Origin: Cellulomonas hominis
GTDB taxonomy: Bacteria > Actinomycetota > Actinomycetes > Actinomycetales > Cellulomonadaceae
NCBI RefSeq assembly: GCF_014201095.1
Contig: NZ_JACHDN010000001.1
Coordinates: forward strand, 2,852,001-2,916,000
Length of the DNA: 64,000 bases
Direction: 5' to 3'
Part shown: positions 16,053 through 25,212 of the stretch, in pieces
How the letters are laid out: the number at the start of each line of letters is the position of its first letter
How positions within the stretch are numbered: position 1 is the first letter of the stretch
The notes under the pieces: generated by a model
The model's database searches: none
Seen by the model: only the letters and a program-made list of their open reading frames with translations
Told to the model about the DNA's origin: nothing
Made by a program: the position numbers and the translations under genes

Positions 16053-16885
16053 GCGCCCATGGTGACCCAGGCGGGCGCCGCAGGCCACGGCACGGGGTCG
16101 TCGTGCGCGGTCGAGGGAGCCGGGGCGGCGCGGGCCGCGCGGCGGAACTGGGCGGGGGTCTCGCCGGTCAGCCGGCCGAACGTGCGGGTGAACGACGCCT
16201 GGTCGTAGAAGCCCGTCGCCGCCGCCACCTGCGCGAGCGCCAGGTCGCTGCCGCCGAGCAGCGCGGCCGCGCGGTCCACCCGCGCCCGGAGCACGTACTG
16301 CTGCGGGGAGAGCGCGTAGACCCGGCGCACCCGGCGGTCGAGCGTGGACGCCGAGCAGCCCGCCGCCGCGGCGAGCTCGGCGACCGTCGGCGGCTCGGCG
16401 AGCCGGTCCTGCACGAACGCCGCGACGCGGGACAGCGCCGCGACCGTGGCCTCGTCGGCGTCCTGGGCGCGGAGCGACTGCGAGACGCTCACCAGGCCGA
16501 CGACCGTCCCGTCGCCCGACCGCACCGGCTCCTTCGACGTGAGGTACCACCCCGGTGCCCCGCCCGGCCGGCGGATCAGCTCGAGCTCCCGGTGCAGCGA
16601 CCGGCCCCGCTCCAGCACCTCGCGGTCCTGGGCGTCGTACCGCTCGGCGAGGTGCGGCTCGAACAGCTCGGCGGCCGTCCGCCCGACCACCGCCCGCCGG
16701 GAGCGCTCGGGCGTCCGGCGCACGAAGGCCTCGTTCACCACGACGTACCGCCCGGTGACGTCCTTGGCGCAGAACATCGTGCCGGTGAGGTCGTCGCACA
16801 GCCGCAGGAGCGCCGGGGTCAGCGCGCGCAGCAGCGCCCGGGCCGCCGGGTCGGCGGCCGTCGGCAGGGGTGGACGGCGTTCCAT
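16049..16885 (-). CDS. PAS/AraC-family transcriptional regulator
   Basis: A 278-residue regulator. A PAS-like sensor domain (about residues 25-145; FCAKDVTGRYVVVNEAF, TAAELFEPH) is followed by a C-terminal AraC helix-turn-helix pair (TVAELAAAAGCSASTLDRRV and ALAQVAAATGFYDQASFTRTF). The ATG at 16885 is preferred: TACGCT (minus strand, 16895-16900) lies just before it, and an in-frame GTG at 16921 would fall inside a 17-bp palindrome. It leads the aldo-keto reductase and VanY genes and faces putA. It may sense a small molecule through the PAS domain and control its own operon, putA, or both. Confidence 0.88.
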   Translation of the reverse strand: MERRPPLPTAADPAARALLRALTPALLRLCDDLTGTMFCAKDVTGRYVVVNEAFVRRTPERSRRAVVGRTAAELFEPHLAERYDAQDREVLERGRSLHRELELIRRPGGAPGWYLTSKEPVRSGDGTVVGLVSVSQSLRAQDADEATVAALSRVAAFVQDRLAEPPTVAELAAAAGCSASTLDRRVRRVYALSPQQYVLRARVDRAAALLGGSDLALAQVAAATGFYDQASFTRTFGRLTGETPAQFRRAARAAPAPSTAHDDPVPWPAAPAWVTMGA

Positions 16886-16904
16886 GACGGGGGCAGCGTA
16901 GGTC

Positions 16905-16921
16905 GTGCGCGTGACGCGCAC
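16905..16921. promoter_or_regulatory. 17-bp palindrome between araC-type gene and putA
   Basis: GTGCGCGT-G-ACGCGCAC is perfect over eight-base arms. It lies just upstream of the TACGCT hexamer of the regulator gene and about 75 bases before the putA start, the usual place for an operator controlling one or both directions. Confidence 0.5.
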
Positions 16922-16996
16922 GTGTCACGGATCCGGCGCCGCGGCCCGGCCGATCGGTGCAAGACGGGTTCCGGAGCGATCGGGGACGATCTCGGG

Positions 16997-19900
16997 ATGA
17001 CGACCACGCACGACCCGGCGGCCGCCGCCGCCCTGCCCGGCGCCGACGAGGACCTCGTGCGCGCCGCCGTCGACCTGGCGCACCGCTGGATGGCCGCCAC
17101 CGCCGCCGACGAGACCCCCGCCGAGCGCCGCGCCACCGGCCGGCTCGCCGCGCTGGTCGCGGACCCGGTGGGCCTGGAGCTCGCCGTGCGGTTCGTCGAC
17201 CGGGTGGCGCGCCCGCAGGACGTGCGGGTCGCCGCGGCGGAGCTCGCGGACCTCGGCGACCGCGCGGCCGACGCCCGGGGCTTCCTCGGCCCGGTGGACC
17301 AGGCGCAGCTCGGCGTCGGCGCGCGGCTGGCGCCCCTGCTGCCCGGCGCGGTCGTCCCCGCGGCCCGGGTGCGCCTGCGGCAGCTCGTCGGGCACCTCGT
17401 CGCGGACGCCGGGCCGGGGCTCGGCGCGCACCTCGCCCGCGCCCGCCGGGAGGGGTTCCGGCTCAACCTCAACCTGCTCGGCGAGGCCGTGCTCGGCGAG
17501 GAGGAGGCGAGCCGCCGGCTGCGCCGCGTGACCGAGCTCGTCGCGCGACCCGACGTCGACTACGTGTCGGTCAAGGTGTCCGCGGTCGCCAGCCAGCTCT
17601 CCACCTGGGACACCGACGGCAGCGTCGACCGGGTCGTCGAGCGGCTGCGCCCGCTGTACCGCGCCGCCGCCGCGCACGGGACGTTCCTCAACCTGGACAT
17701 GGAGGAGTACCGGGACCTCGCGCTGACCGTGCGGGTGTTCGAGCGGCTCGTGTCCGACCCCGGCCTGCGGGACCACGAGGCCGGCATCGTGCTGCAGGCG
17801 TACCTGCCCGACGCGTCCGCGGCGCTGGAGGAGCTGACCGCGATCGCGCGCCGGCGCGTCCAGGCCGGGGGAGCGCGGCTGAAGGTCCGGCTCGTCAAGG
17901 GCGCCAACCTCGCGATGGAGCAGGTCGAGGCGGAGCTGCACGGGTGGCAGCAGGCGCCGTACGCCGGCAAGCCCGACGTGGACGCCCACTACGTCCGCCT
18001 GGTGCGGGCGGCGCTCGACCCCGCGCGGACCCCGGCGCTGCGCGTCGGCGTCGCCAGCCACAACCTGTTCCACGTCGCGTACGCCCACCTGCTCGCGACC
18101 CGGCGGGGCGTCACCGAGGCGCTGGACGTCGAGATGCTGCAGGGGATGGCGCCCGCGCAGTCCCGCGCGGTGCAGCGCGACGTCGGGCAGGTGCTGCTCT
18201 ACACCCCCGTGGTCGCGCGCCAGGACTTCGACGTGGCGATCTCGTACCTGGTGCGCCGGCTGGAGGAGAACGCGGCGCACCAGAACTTCCTGCACGCGCT
18301 GTTCGCGGGGGACGCGGCGGGGGCTGCTGGGTCCGCCGGGTCCGCCGGGGACGGGATCGAGGCGCAGGAGGCCGCGTTCCGCGCGTCGGTCGCCGGGGCC
18401 GACGCGGTGTCCACGGCACCGCGGCGCCGGCCGTGCGAGACAGTGCCGCCCGCGCCCGCGGGGTTCCGGAACGCCGCCGACACCGACCCCGCCGTCGCGG
18501 AGTCCCGCGCGTGGGCCGCCCGGCTCGTCGCGCGCGACGTCGAGCCGCCCGCCGGCGCCGTGGAGGTCGCGTCCGCCGCCGACGTCGACGCCGTGGTCGC
18601 CCGGGCCGTCGCCGCCGCGCCCGCGTGGTCCGCGCGCCCGCCCGCCGAGCGCGCCGCCGTGCTGCGCCGCGCCGCCGAGGCCCTCGAGTCCGCTCGCGGC
18701 GACCTGGTCGCGACGATGGTGCACGAGGGCGGCAAGACCGTCGCCGAGGCCGATCCGGAGGTCAGCGAGGCCGTCGACTTCGCCCGGTACTACGCCGAGC
18801 GCGCCGAGGACCTCGACGACGGGCGCGTGCCCGGCGCGGTGTTCCGGCCGCACGGCGTCACCGTCGTCACCCCGCCGTGGAACTTCCCGGTGGCGATCCC
18901 GGTGGGCTCGACGCTCGCGGCGCTCGCGGCGCGGTCGCCCGTGCTGGTCAAGCCCGCGCCGCAGACGCCGCGCTGCGTGCGGGTGGCGATGGCGGCCGTG
19001 CAGTCCGCCCTCGACGCCGCCGGGGTGACCGAGCCCGCGCTGCAGGTCGTGCTGTCCCCGGAGGGGGACGTCGGCCGGCGCCTCGTCACGCATCCCGACG
19101 TCGCCCGGGTGGTGCTCACGGGGTCGCTGGAGACCGCGCAGCTGTTCGCCGGCTGGCGCCCCGACCTCGACGTCCTCGCCGAGACCTCCGGCAAGAACGC
19201 GCTGGTCATCACCCCGTCGGCCGACGTCGACCTCGCCGTCGCGGACCTCGTGCGGTCCGCGTTCGGCCACGCCGGGCAGAAGTGCTCCGCCGCGTCCCTC
19301 GCGATCCTCGTCGGGTCCGCGGGCACGTCCGACCGGCTGCGCCGCCAGCTCGCCGACGCGGTGACGTCGCTGCGCGTCGGGTGGTCCGACGACCTCGGGA
19401 CGGCGATGGGACCGCTCGTCGAGCCCGCGTCCGGGAAGCTGCTGCGCGCGCTCACGACCCTGGACGAAGGGGAGGCGTGGCTGGTGCGGCCGCGACGCCT
19501 GGACGAGGCCGGCCGGCTGTGGACGCCCGGCGTGAAGCACGGGGTCCGGCCGGGGTCGTGGTTCCACCGGACGGAGTGCTTCGGCCCGGTGCTCGGCGTG
19601 ATCCGCGTGGCCACCCTCGACGAGGCGATCGACGTGCAGAACGCGGTCGCACTCGGCCTGACCGGCGGCCTGCACTCCCTGGACGAGGCGGAGATCGCGC
19701 GCTGGCTCGACCGCGTCGAGGTCGGCAACGCCTACGTGAACCGGCACATCACCGGCGCGATCGTGCAGCGGCAGCCGTTCGGCGGCTGGAAGGCGTCCGT
19801 GGTCGGTCCCGGCGCCAAGGCCGGCGGCCCGTCCTACGTGGCCCAGCTCGGGACCTGGTCCGACGCACCCGAGGTCGCGGCCCTGGACGACGACGCCTGG

Positions 19901-20356
19901 CTGGCGTGGGCGCAGCAGGACGACGCCCGCTGGTGGGCGTCCGAGTTCGGCGCCGCGCACGACCCGTCCGGCCTCGCCGCCGAGGAGAACACGCTGCGCT
20001 ACCGCCCGGTGCCGCACCTCACCGTGCGCGCCGGCGCCGACGCCCGGGAGCGGGACTTGCGGCGCGTGCTGACCGCCGCCCGCACCGCGGGGGTCCCGGT
20101 CACCGTCAGCCGCGCCGACGCCGAGCCGGACGCGGCGTTCGCCGCCCGGGTCGCCGCCGGGGAGGTGACGGGCCGGATCCGCGTGGTGGGCACCGCCCCG
20201 GGCCTGCGCGCCGCCGCGGTCGCCCGCACGGGCTCGGTCACGGTCCTGGACGCCCCGGTCGTGGCGAGCGGCCGCCGGGAGCTCCTGACGGTCCTGCGCG
20301 AGCAGGCGGTCAGCCGCACGCGCCACCGGTTCGGCCACATCGACCCGGCCCGCTAG
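16997..20356 (+). CDS. putA: Bifunctional proline dehydrogenase / P5C dehydrogenase
   Basis: A 1119-residue enzyme that oxidises proline to glutamate in two steps. The N-terminal FAD-dependent proline dehydrogenase barrel (about 100-440) shows GFRLNLNLLGEAVLGEEEA and KVRLVKGANLAMEQVEAELHGW. The C-terminal aldehyde dehydrogenase part (about 490-980) has Glu729 in LAETSGKN and catalytic Cys763 in GHAGQKCSAASLA. The N-terminus has no ribbon-helix-helix domain, so it is not the self-regulating enterobacterial form. A C-terminal tail of about 130 residues follows. Substrate channelling between the two sites is known for this family. It is divergent from the PAS/AraC regulator, a plausible controller. 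Confidence 0.95.
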   Translation: MTTTHDPAAAAALPGADEDLVRAAVDLAHRWMAATAADETPAERRATGRLAALVADPVGLELAVRFVDRVARPQDVRVAAAELADLGDRAADARGFLGPVDQAQLGVGARLAPLLPGAVVPAARVRLRQLVGHLVADAGPGLGAHLARARREGFRLNLNLLGEAVLGEEEASRRLRRVTELVARPDVDYVSVKVSAVASQLSTWDTDGSVDRVVERLRPLYRAAAAHGTFLNLDMEEYRDLALTVRVFERLVSDPGLRDHEAGIVLQAYLPDASAALEELTAIARRRVQAGGARLKVRLVKGANLAMEQVEAELHGWQQAPYAGKPDVDAHYVRLVRAALDPARTPALRVGVASHNLFHVAYAHLLATRRGVTEALDVEMLQGMAPAQSRAVQRDVGQVLLYTPVVARQDFDVAISYLVRRLEENAAHQNFLHALFAGDAAGAAGSAGSAGDGIEAQEAAFRASVAGADAVSTAPRRRPCETVPPAPAGFRNAADTDPAVAESRAWAARLVARDVEPPAGAVEVASAADVDAVVARAVAAAPAWSARPPAERAAVLRRAAEALESARGDLVATMVHEGGKTVAEADPEVSEAVDFARYYAERAEDLDDGRVPGAVFRPHGVTVVTPPWNFPVAIPVGSTLAALAARSPVLVKPAPQTPRCVRVAMAAVQSALDAAGVTEPALQVVLSPEGDVGRRLVTHPDVARVVLTGSLETAQLFAGWRPDLDVLAETSGKNALVITPSADVDLAVADLVRSAFGHAGQKCSAASLAILVGSAGTSDRLRRQLADAVTSLRVGWSDDLGTAMGPLVEPASGKLLRALTTLDEGEAWLVRPRRLDEAGRLWTPGVKHGVRPGSWFHRTECFGPVLGVIRVATLDEAIDVQNAVALGLTGGLHSLDEAEIARWLDRVEVGNAYVNRHITGAIVQRQPFGGWKASVVGPGAKAGGPSYVAQLGTWSDAPEVAALDDDAWLAWAQQDDARWWASEFGAAHDPSGLAAEENTLRYRPVPHLTVRAGADARERDLRRVLTAARTAGVPVTVSRADAEPDAAFAARVAAGEVTGRIRVVGTAPGLRAAAVARTGSVTVLDAPVVASGRRELLTVLREQAVSRTRHRFGHIDPAR

Positions 20357-20460
20357 CCGGGCCTCGTGCACCGACGGGGCACCCTGCGGGCGGGCGGGCG
20401 GCGCGCGGGGTGCCGCGGGTGCGCGCGGGATGCCCCGCCGGCCGGCGCCCCGTGCGGGGG

Positions 20461-21486
20461 TCAGGCCGAGCCGCGGACCACCAGGTCGGGGGCGAAGATC
20501 AGCGGCTCGGTGCGGGCCGGGCGGCCGTGCAGCTGGGCCACGAGCTCCTCGCCCGCGGCGCGCGCCATCGCGATGACCGGCTGGATCACCGTCGTGAGGT
20601 TGGGCTTCGTGGTGGAGGCGAGCGCGGAGTTGTCGTACCCGACCACGGCCACGTCGCCGGGGACGTCCTTGCCGAGCTCGGCGAGCACGGGCAGCGCGCC
20701 GGCAGCCATGAGGTCGGAGGCGACGAAGACGGCGTCGACGTCGGGGTACCGCTCGAGCACCTCGCGCGCGCAGGCGGCCCCGCCCTCGATGGTGAAGTCG
20801 CCGTGCACGACGGCGTCGTCCGGCAGGCCGGCGTCGGCGAGGGCCGAGCGCCAGCCGGCGAGGCGGTCGATGCCCGCGGACATGTCGGCGGGGCCGGTGA
20901 TCGTGGCGATGCGGCGCCGGCCGAGGCGGATGAGGTGCTCCGCCGCGATCCGGCCGCCGCGCACGTTGTCGGTGTCGACGAACGCGGAGTCGCGGGCGGT
21001 CAGCGGGCGGCCGATGAACACGCTCGGCAGCCGGGAGTCGCGCAGGGCCCGGTCGATGGAGTCGTCCCGGTGGTGGGACACCACGATCGCGCCGTCGACG
21101 TGGCCGGCGCGCAGGTACCGGACGGTGCGGTCGGAGTCGCCGGGCCGGGCGATGATCAGCAGGAGCTGGAGGTCCGAGTCGGCGAGCGCGGAGGAGACGC
21201 CGTTCAGCACGCCCGCGAAGAACGGGTCGGAGAGCACGCGCTCGTCCGGCTCGGGTACGACGAGCGCGACCGAGTCGGTGCGCCGGGTCACGAGCGAGCG
21301 CGCGGCGCGGTTCGGCGTGTAGCCGAGGTCCTCGACCGCGGCGGCGACGGACTCCATGGCCTCCGGGGAGACCCGCAGGCCGCCGTTGATGGCGCGCGAC
21401 GCGGTGGACCGCGAGACGCCGGCCCGCTCGGCCACCTGCTCCAGCGTGGGCGCCGGGGCGACGAGCGGGGCAGTCTGGTCGACCAC
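20461..21486 (-). CDS. LacI family regulator, CebR/CelR-like
   Basis: A 341-residue LacI protein. The DNA-binding head is TLEQVAERAGVSRSTASRAIN with the hinge GYTPNRAARSLVTRRTDSVA, which resembles Streptomyces CebR and Thermobifida CelR. The ligand domain ends with DLVVRGSA. It follows the importer genes on the same strand. The importer promoter carries three sites close to the known CebR/CelR operator TGGGAGCGCTCCCA, making this the probable repressor, released by a cello-oligosaccharide. The GTG at 21486 places the head directly after a short tail. A hairpin separates it from the permease gene, so it may have its own promoter. Confidence 0.9.
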   Translation of the reverse strand: MVDQTAPLVAPAPTLEQVAERAGVSRSTASRAINGGLRVSPEAMESVAAAVEDLGYTPNRAARSLVTRRTDSVALVVPEPDERVLSDPFFAGVLNGVSSALADSDLQLLLIIARPGDSDRTVRYLRAGHVDGAIVVSHHRDDSIDRALRDSRLPSVFIGRPLTARDSAFVDTDNVRGGRIAAEHLIRLGRRRIATITGPADMSAGIDRLAGWRSALADAGLPDDAVVHGDFTIEGGAACAREVLERYPDVDAVFVASDLMAAGALPVLAELGKDVPGDVAVVGYDNSALASTTKPNLTTVIQPVIAMARAAGEELVAQLHGRPARTEPLIFAPDLVVRGSA

Positions 21487-21556
21487 GATGGATCGCCCCC
21501 TTGCCTTGACGACGGATGACCGGTGCGGGCACCGGCCGATGGGCACGCCCCCCCAA

Positions 21557-21586
21557 CGCGGGGACCCCTGATCCGGAGTCCCCGCG
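21557..21586 (-). terminator. Hairpin between permease and lacI genes
   Basis: CGCGGGGAC (21557-21565) and GTCCCCGCG (21578-21586) form a perfect nine-base-pair stem with a 12-base loop, starting 13 bases after the permease stop on the minus strand. It should end or attenuate the importer transcript ahead of the regulator gene. Confidence 0.6.
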
Positions 21587-21599
21587 CGGAAGCGTAGCG

Positions 21600-22529
21600 T
21601 CAGCCCTTGACGGCGCCGGCCATGATGCCGGCGACGAGCTGGCGTCCCGCGACGAGGAACAGCACCAGCAGCGGGATGATCGAGAGCACGACGCCGGCCA
21701 TGATCAGCGGCATGTCCTGGAAGAACCCGGCCTGCAGCAGCTTGAGGGCCACCGGGAGCGTGGGGTTCTGGGTGCCGAGCACGATGGACGGCCAGAAGAA
21801 GTTCGTCCACGAGGTGATGAACGTGAACAGCGCGAGCATCGCCGCGGCCGGGCGGGCCGCCGGGAGGGCGACCGACCAGAACGTCCGGAACATCGACGCG
21901 CCGTCGACGCGGGCCGCCTCGATGAGCTCGTAGGGGAGTGCGGAGTCGAGGTACTGGGTCATCCAGAACACGCCGAACGCGGTGACGAGCGCGGGCAGGA
22001 TCACCGCGAGCAGGTTGCCGGTGAGGTGCAGCTCGCGCATGACGATGTACAGCGGCACGACGCCGAGCTGGGTCGGGACGGCCATCGTCGCGATGACGAA
22101 CACGAGCAGGGGCCCGCGTCCGCGGAACCGGAGCTTGGAGAACGAGTACCCGGCGAGCGTCGAGAAGAAGACGACGGACGCGCTGGTGACGACGGCGACG
22201 ATCAGCGAGTTGCCGGTGGCGCGCACGAGGTCGATGTCGGCCTCGAACACCCGCTGGAGGTTCGCGAGGAACTCGCCGCCCGGGATGAGCGAGGGCACCG
22301 GGTTCTGGGCGATCTCCGCCGACGTCGAGGACGACAGCAGGAACGTGAAGTACAGCGGGTAGGCCGAGATGAGGATGAACGCGGTCAGGATCGTGTACGT
22401 GATCCAGCCCGGCCGGCGGTCGGCGCCGCCGCCGTGCGAGCCCTTCTTGCGGCCGACGCCCCGGCGCGCGGCGCGGGCCGCGCCCTTGCCGGCGGTCTGC
22501 TCGATGACGGGGATGGAGGGGGTGCTCAT
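21600..22529 (-). CDS. Sugar ABC permease, MalG/CebG type
   Basis: A 309-residue six-span permease. The EAA loop is EAARVDGASMFRTFWSVALP. A basic cytoplasmic tail of about 40 residues comes first. The ATG overlaps the stop of the upstream permease gene (ATGA). Its position in a binding-protein/permease/permease operon with CebR-like operators suggests that it forms the channel of a cello-oligosaccharide importer. As in the first importer here, no ATPase gene is present. Confidence 0.93.
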   Translation of the reverse strand: MSTPSIPVIEQTAGKGAARAARRGVGRKKGSHGGGADRRPGWITYTILTAFILISAYPLYFTFLLSSSTSAEIAQNPVPSLIPGGEFLANLQRVFEADIDLVRATGNSLIVAVVTSASVVFFSTLAGYSFSKLRFRGRGPLLVFVIATMAVPTQLGVVPLYIVMRELHLTGNLLAVILPALVTAFGVFWMTQYLDSALPYELIEAARVDGASMFRTFWSVALPAARPAAAMLALFTFITSWTNFFWPSIVLGTQNPTLPVALKLLQAGFFQDMPLIMAGVVLSIIPLLVLFLVAGRQLVAGIMAGAVKG

Positions 22530-23623
22530 CGCGGGTTCACCTCGGTCGGGGCGGCTGCCGGCACGGCGGCGTCGGACGTCCGCTTCAGCGACCGCTCCAG
22601 CGCGCGCGCGTTCTTGCGGCTCTGCTTGCGGGCGGCCTTCGCGGACCTGCTCAGGTCGTCGGCGGAGGAGATCTTGCGTGTCAGCCAGTTGTTGAGCAGG
22701 GCGAACACGATGATGATCAGGAACAGCAACCAGGCGACCGCGGCTGCCCGCCCGAGCTGCTGCTTGTTCCAGCCCAGCTCGTAGAGGTAGAGCGTCACGG
22801 TCTTCCACTGGCCGTTGGAGCCGCCGAGGCCGGTCGCGTCGTACATGCGCGGCTCGTCGAAGATCTGCAGGCCGCCGATGGTGGACGTGAGGATGACGAA
22901 GATCATCGTCGGCCGGACCATCGGGACGGTGATGGAGAAGAACTGGCGCAGGCGGGTGGCGCCGTCGATCGTCGCGGCCTCGTACAGGTCGCGGGGGATG
23001 GCCTGCATCGCGGCCAGCAGGATCAGCGCGTTGTAGCCGGTCCAGCGGAAGTTGACCATCGAGGCGATCGCGATGTGCGACGCGAACGCGTCCTTGTGCC
23101 AGCCGACCGGGTCGATGCCGACGTAGCCCAGGAGCGTGTTGATCATGCCCGAGCCGTCGGCGAACATCTTCGAGAAGACCAGGCCGACGGCGACCGGGGC
23201 GACGACGTAGGGCAGCAGGACGCCCATCCGCCAGAAGGTCTTGGCCCGCAGGTTCGCGTCCAGCATCGCGGCGATCACGAGGGCGGCGATGACCTGGGGG
23301 ACCGTGGAGAGCAGGAAGATGCTGATGGTGTTGCGCAGCGCCTTCCAGAAGAACGTCTGCCCGAGCACGAACGTGAAGTTGTCCATGCCGACGAACTCGC
23401 CCTGGCCGCCGATGAGGCTCCACTCGTGCAGCGACACCCACGCGGTGTACAGCAGCGGGAACAGGCCGACGACGGCGAACAGCAGGAAGAACGGCGAGAT
23501 GTACAGGTAGGGCGAGACCTTCACGTCCCACCGGCCCAGCGTCTGCCGGAAGCCGATCTTCCGGTGCGGGCGGTCGTCGGTGCTCGGTGCCGCGCCCCTC
23601 GGGGGCGCCGTCTGGGTGGCCAT
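22526..23623 (-). CDS. Sugar ABC permease, MalF/CebF type
   Basis: A 365-residue permease with the EAA motif EAATIDGATRLRQFFSITVP. The C-terminus is unusual: about 60 residues after the last span are very rich in Arg, Lys and Ala (LSRSAKAARKQSRKNARALE) and must lie in the cytoplasm. AAGGAA before the ATG at 23623 supports the start. It overlaps the next permease gene by four bases. Confidence 0.93.
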   Translation of the reverse strand: MATQTAPPRGAAPSTDDRPHRKIGFRQTLGRWDVKVSPYLYISPFFLLFAVVGLFPLLYTAWVSLHEWSLIGGQGEFVGMDNFTFVLGQTFFWKALRNTISIFLLSTVPQVIAALVIAAMLDANLRAKTFWRMGVLLPYVVAPVAVGLVFSKMFADGSGMINTLLGYVGIDPVGWHKDAFASHIAIASMVNFRWTGYNALILLAAMQAIPRDLYEAATIDGATRLRQFFSITVPMVRPTMIFVILTSTIGGLQIFDEPRMYDATGLGGSNGQWKTVTLYLYELGWNKQQLGRAAAVAWLLFLIIIVFALLNNWLTRKISSADDLSRSAKAARKQSRKNARALERSLKRTSDAAVPAAAPTEVNPR

Positions 23624-23739
23624 GGAGTTCCTTCGTGCGGGACGAGGCGGATCGGGCGGTGCGGGCGCGGGACGTTCCCGCACCGGGCGGACCGGACCGC
23701 CGGGAGGAGGAGCTCCCGGCGGTCCGGTCAGGCGGTGTG

Positions 23740-25038
23740 TCAGCCGATGGCGGCGACGGCCTCCTCGAAGCCCTTCCAGGACTCCTCGGGGGTCTGCGAC
23801 TTGTCGACGTCGACGCGGTTGAAGGCGTCGGACAGGCCGGTGCGGATGGTGAAGTAGTTCTCACCCTTGTACGGCGCGACGGAGATGGCCGCGGACCGGT
23901 CGGTGTAGATCTGGCCGGTCGGCGCGTCGTTGAAGAACTCGCGGGTCATGCCCTGGAGCTCGTCCGACTGCTGCGCCTCGATCTGGCTCGGGAAGTTGCC
24001 GTTGACCGCGAAGGCCTTGAGCTGCTGCTCCGGGGCGGTCAGCCAGTCGGCGAGCGCCTGGGCCTCCTCCGGGTGCTCCGACATCGCCGGGACGGCGAGG
24101 AACGAGCCGCCCCAGTTGCCGCCGCCGCCGGGGAAGACGTTGGCGATGTCCCAGCCCTCGACGCCGGACGCGTTGCCCTCGATGTTGCCGAGGAACCACG
24201 CCGGGGCGAGCGCCACCGCGAAGCCGTTGGTCTGGAACGCGTTCGTCCAGTCCTCCTCCCACTGCTTGAGGCCGGCGGACTGGTCCTCGTGCGACAGGAT
24301 CGTGTCGTAGATGTCGCGGATCTCGGGGTTGTCGAGCGCGATGATCTCGCCGCTGTCGGGGTCCTCGAAGGGCACCTCGACCTGGTTGATCATGCCCTGG
24401 GCGAGGGCGTCGGCCGAGTCGAAGAACTTCGGGCCGGTGCCGGCGGCCATGAACTGGTCGCCGACCGCGAAGAAGTCGTCCCAGGTGGCGTCGGCGCCGC
24501 CGAACAGCTCGGCGACCTCCTCGCGGTCCGTCGGCAGGCCGGCGGCGGCGAACAGGTCGGCGCGGTAGGCGATGGCCTCCGGGCCGATGTCCGTCGGGTA
24601 GCCGAGCAGCGCGCCGTCGGGGGTGGTGGCCTGGTCGGTGGTCCACTTGTTCCAGCGGCCCTCGACCGAGTCGCTGGTCAGGTCGGTGAACTGGTCCGAG
24701 TACTGGATCATCTGCGGCAGCCAGTCGACCTCGACGCCCACGACGTCCGCGAGGCCCGAGCCGGCGCCGAGCGCCGTCTGGAACTGCTCCTTGGCGTCGT
24801 CCGACTTCGCGAACTTGTTGTGCTCGATCTTGATGTCCGGGTTGAGCTCCATGTACTCGTCGAGCAGGTCCTCGTACCCGAACTGGTTGAACGTCGAGAT
24901 GGTCAGCGTGATCTGGCCACCCTCGTCGCCGCCGGCGGCGTCGTCGTCGGACGAGCCCCCGCCGCACGCCGTCGCGAGCAGGGCCACGCCCGTCGCTCCG
25001 GCCACGGCCATCCAGGTCTTGCGCGTGCTGATGCGCAC
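23740..25038 (-). CDS. Sugar-binding lipoprotein, CebE-like
   Basis: A 432-residue CUT1 binding protein. The signal peptide ends in LLATAC with lipidated Cys25, followed by a Gly/Ser/Asp-rich linker. The mature protein is rich in exposed tryptophans (for example EGRWNKWTTDQ and GGGGNWGGSFLAVPAM), as expected for a carbohydrate binder. The GTG at 25038 is preceded by GAGGGAG with good spacing. It is first in the importer operon and lies directly under the three CebR-like operators, so cellobiose or longer cello-oligosaccharides are the likely ligands. This is an inference from operators, not from binding residues. Confidence 0.92.
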   Translation of the reverse strand: MRISTRKTWMAVAGATGVALLATACGGGSSDDDAAGGDEGGQITLTISTFNQFGYEDLLDEYMELNPDIKIEHNKFAKSDDAKEQFQTALGAGSGLADVVGVEVDWLPQMIQYSDQFTDLTSDSVEGRWNKWTTDQATTPDGALLGYPTDIGPEAIAYRADLFAAAGLPTDREEVAELFGGADATWDDFFAVGDQFMAAGTGPKFFDSADALAQGMINQVEVPFEDPDSGEIIALDNPEIRDIYDTILSHEDQSAGLKQWEEDWTNAFQTNGFAVALAPAWFLGNIEGNASGVEGWDIANVFPGGGGNWGGSFLAVPAMSEHPEEAQALADWLTAPEQQLKAFAVNGNFPSQIEAQQSDELQGMTREFFNDAPTGQIYTDRSAAISVAPYKGENYFTIRTGLSDAFNRVDVDKSQTPEESWKGFEEAVAAIG

Positions 25039-25107
25039 TGTGACTCCCTCGTCAGTCGGACGGCGACTTCGCCGTCGCAGCGAGGACGCCGTTGTCGGCG
25101 TCCGGGG

Positions 25108-25145
25108 TGAGAGCGTTCCCAAGCTGCGCTGCGGGAGCGCTCTCA
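25108..25145. promoter_or_regulatory. Two CebR/CelR-like operators
   Basis: TGAGAGCGTTCCCA (25108-25121) and CGGGAGCGCTCTCA (25132-25145) each match the published CebR/CelR operator TGGGAGCGCTCCCA at 12 of 14 positions. Their centres are 24 bp apart, 70-110 bases upstream of the binding-protein start. They should mediate repression by the LacI protein encoded at 20461-21486. Confidence 0.8.
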
Positions 25146-25212
25146 CGACCTGTTCCGCACTCTCGTCCGGATCGTGGAAGGGTGTCAAGCCGCGACGCGT
25201 CCGAACGGGGTG

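Noticed and set aside
16886..16921. GTG at 16921 as start of the PAS/AraC regulator
   Set aside because: It falls inside the 17-bp palindrome and upstream of the TACGCT hexamer; ATG 16885 fits both the promoter and the conserved domain.
16925..21556. Very long open frame antisense to putA
   Set aside because: It is the mirror of a strong coding gene in GC-rich DNA. Its product is low-complexity Arg/Gly/His-rich sequence with no motif, and putA is unambiguous.
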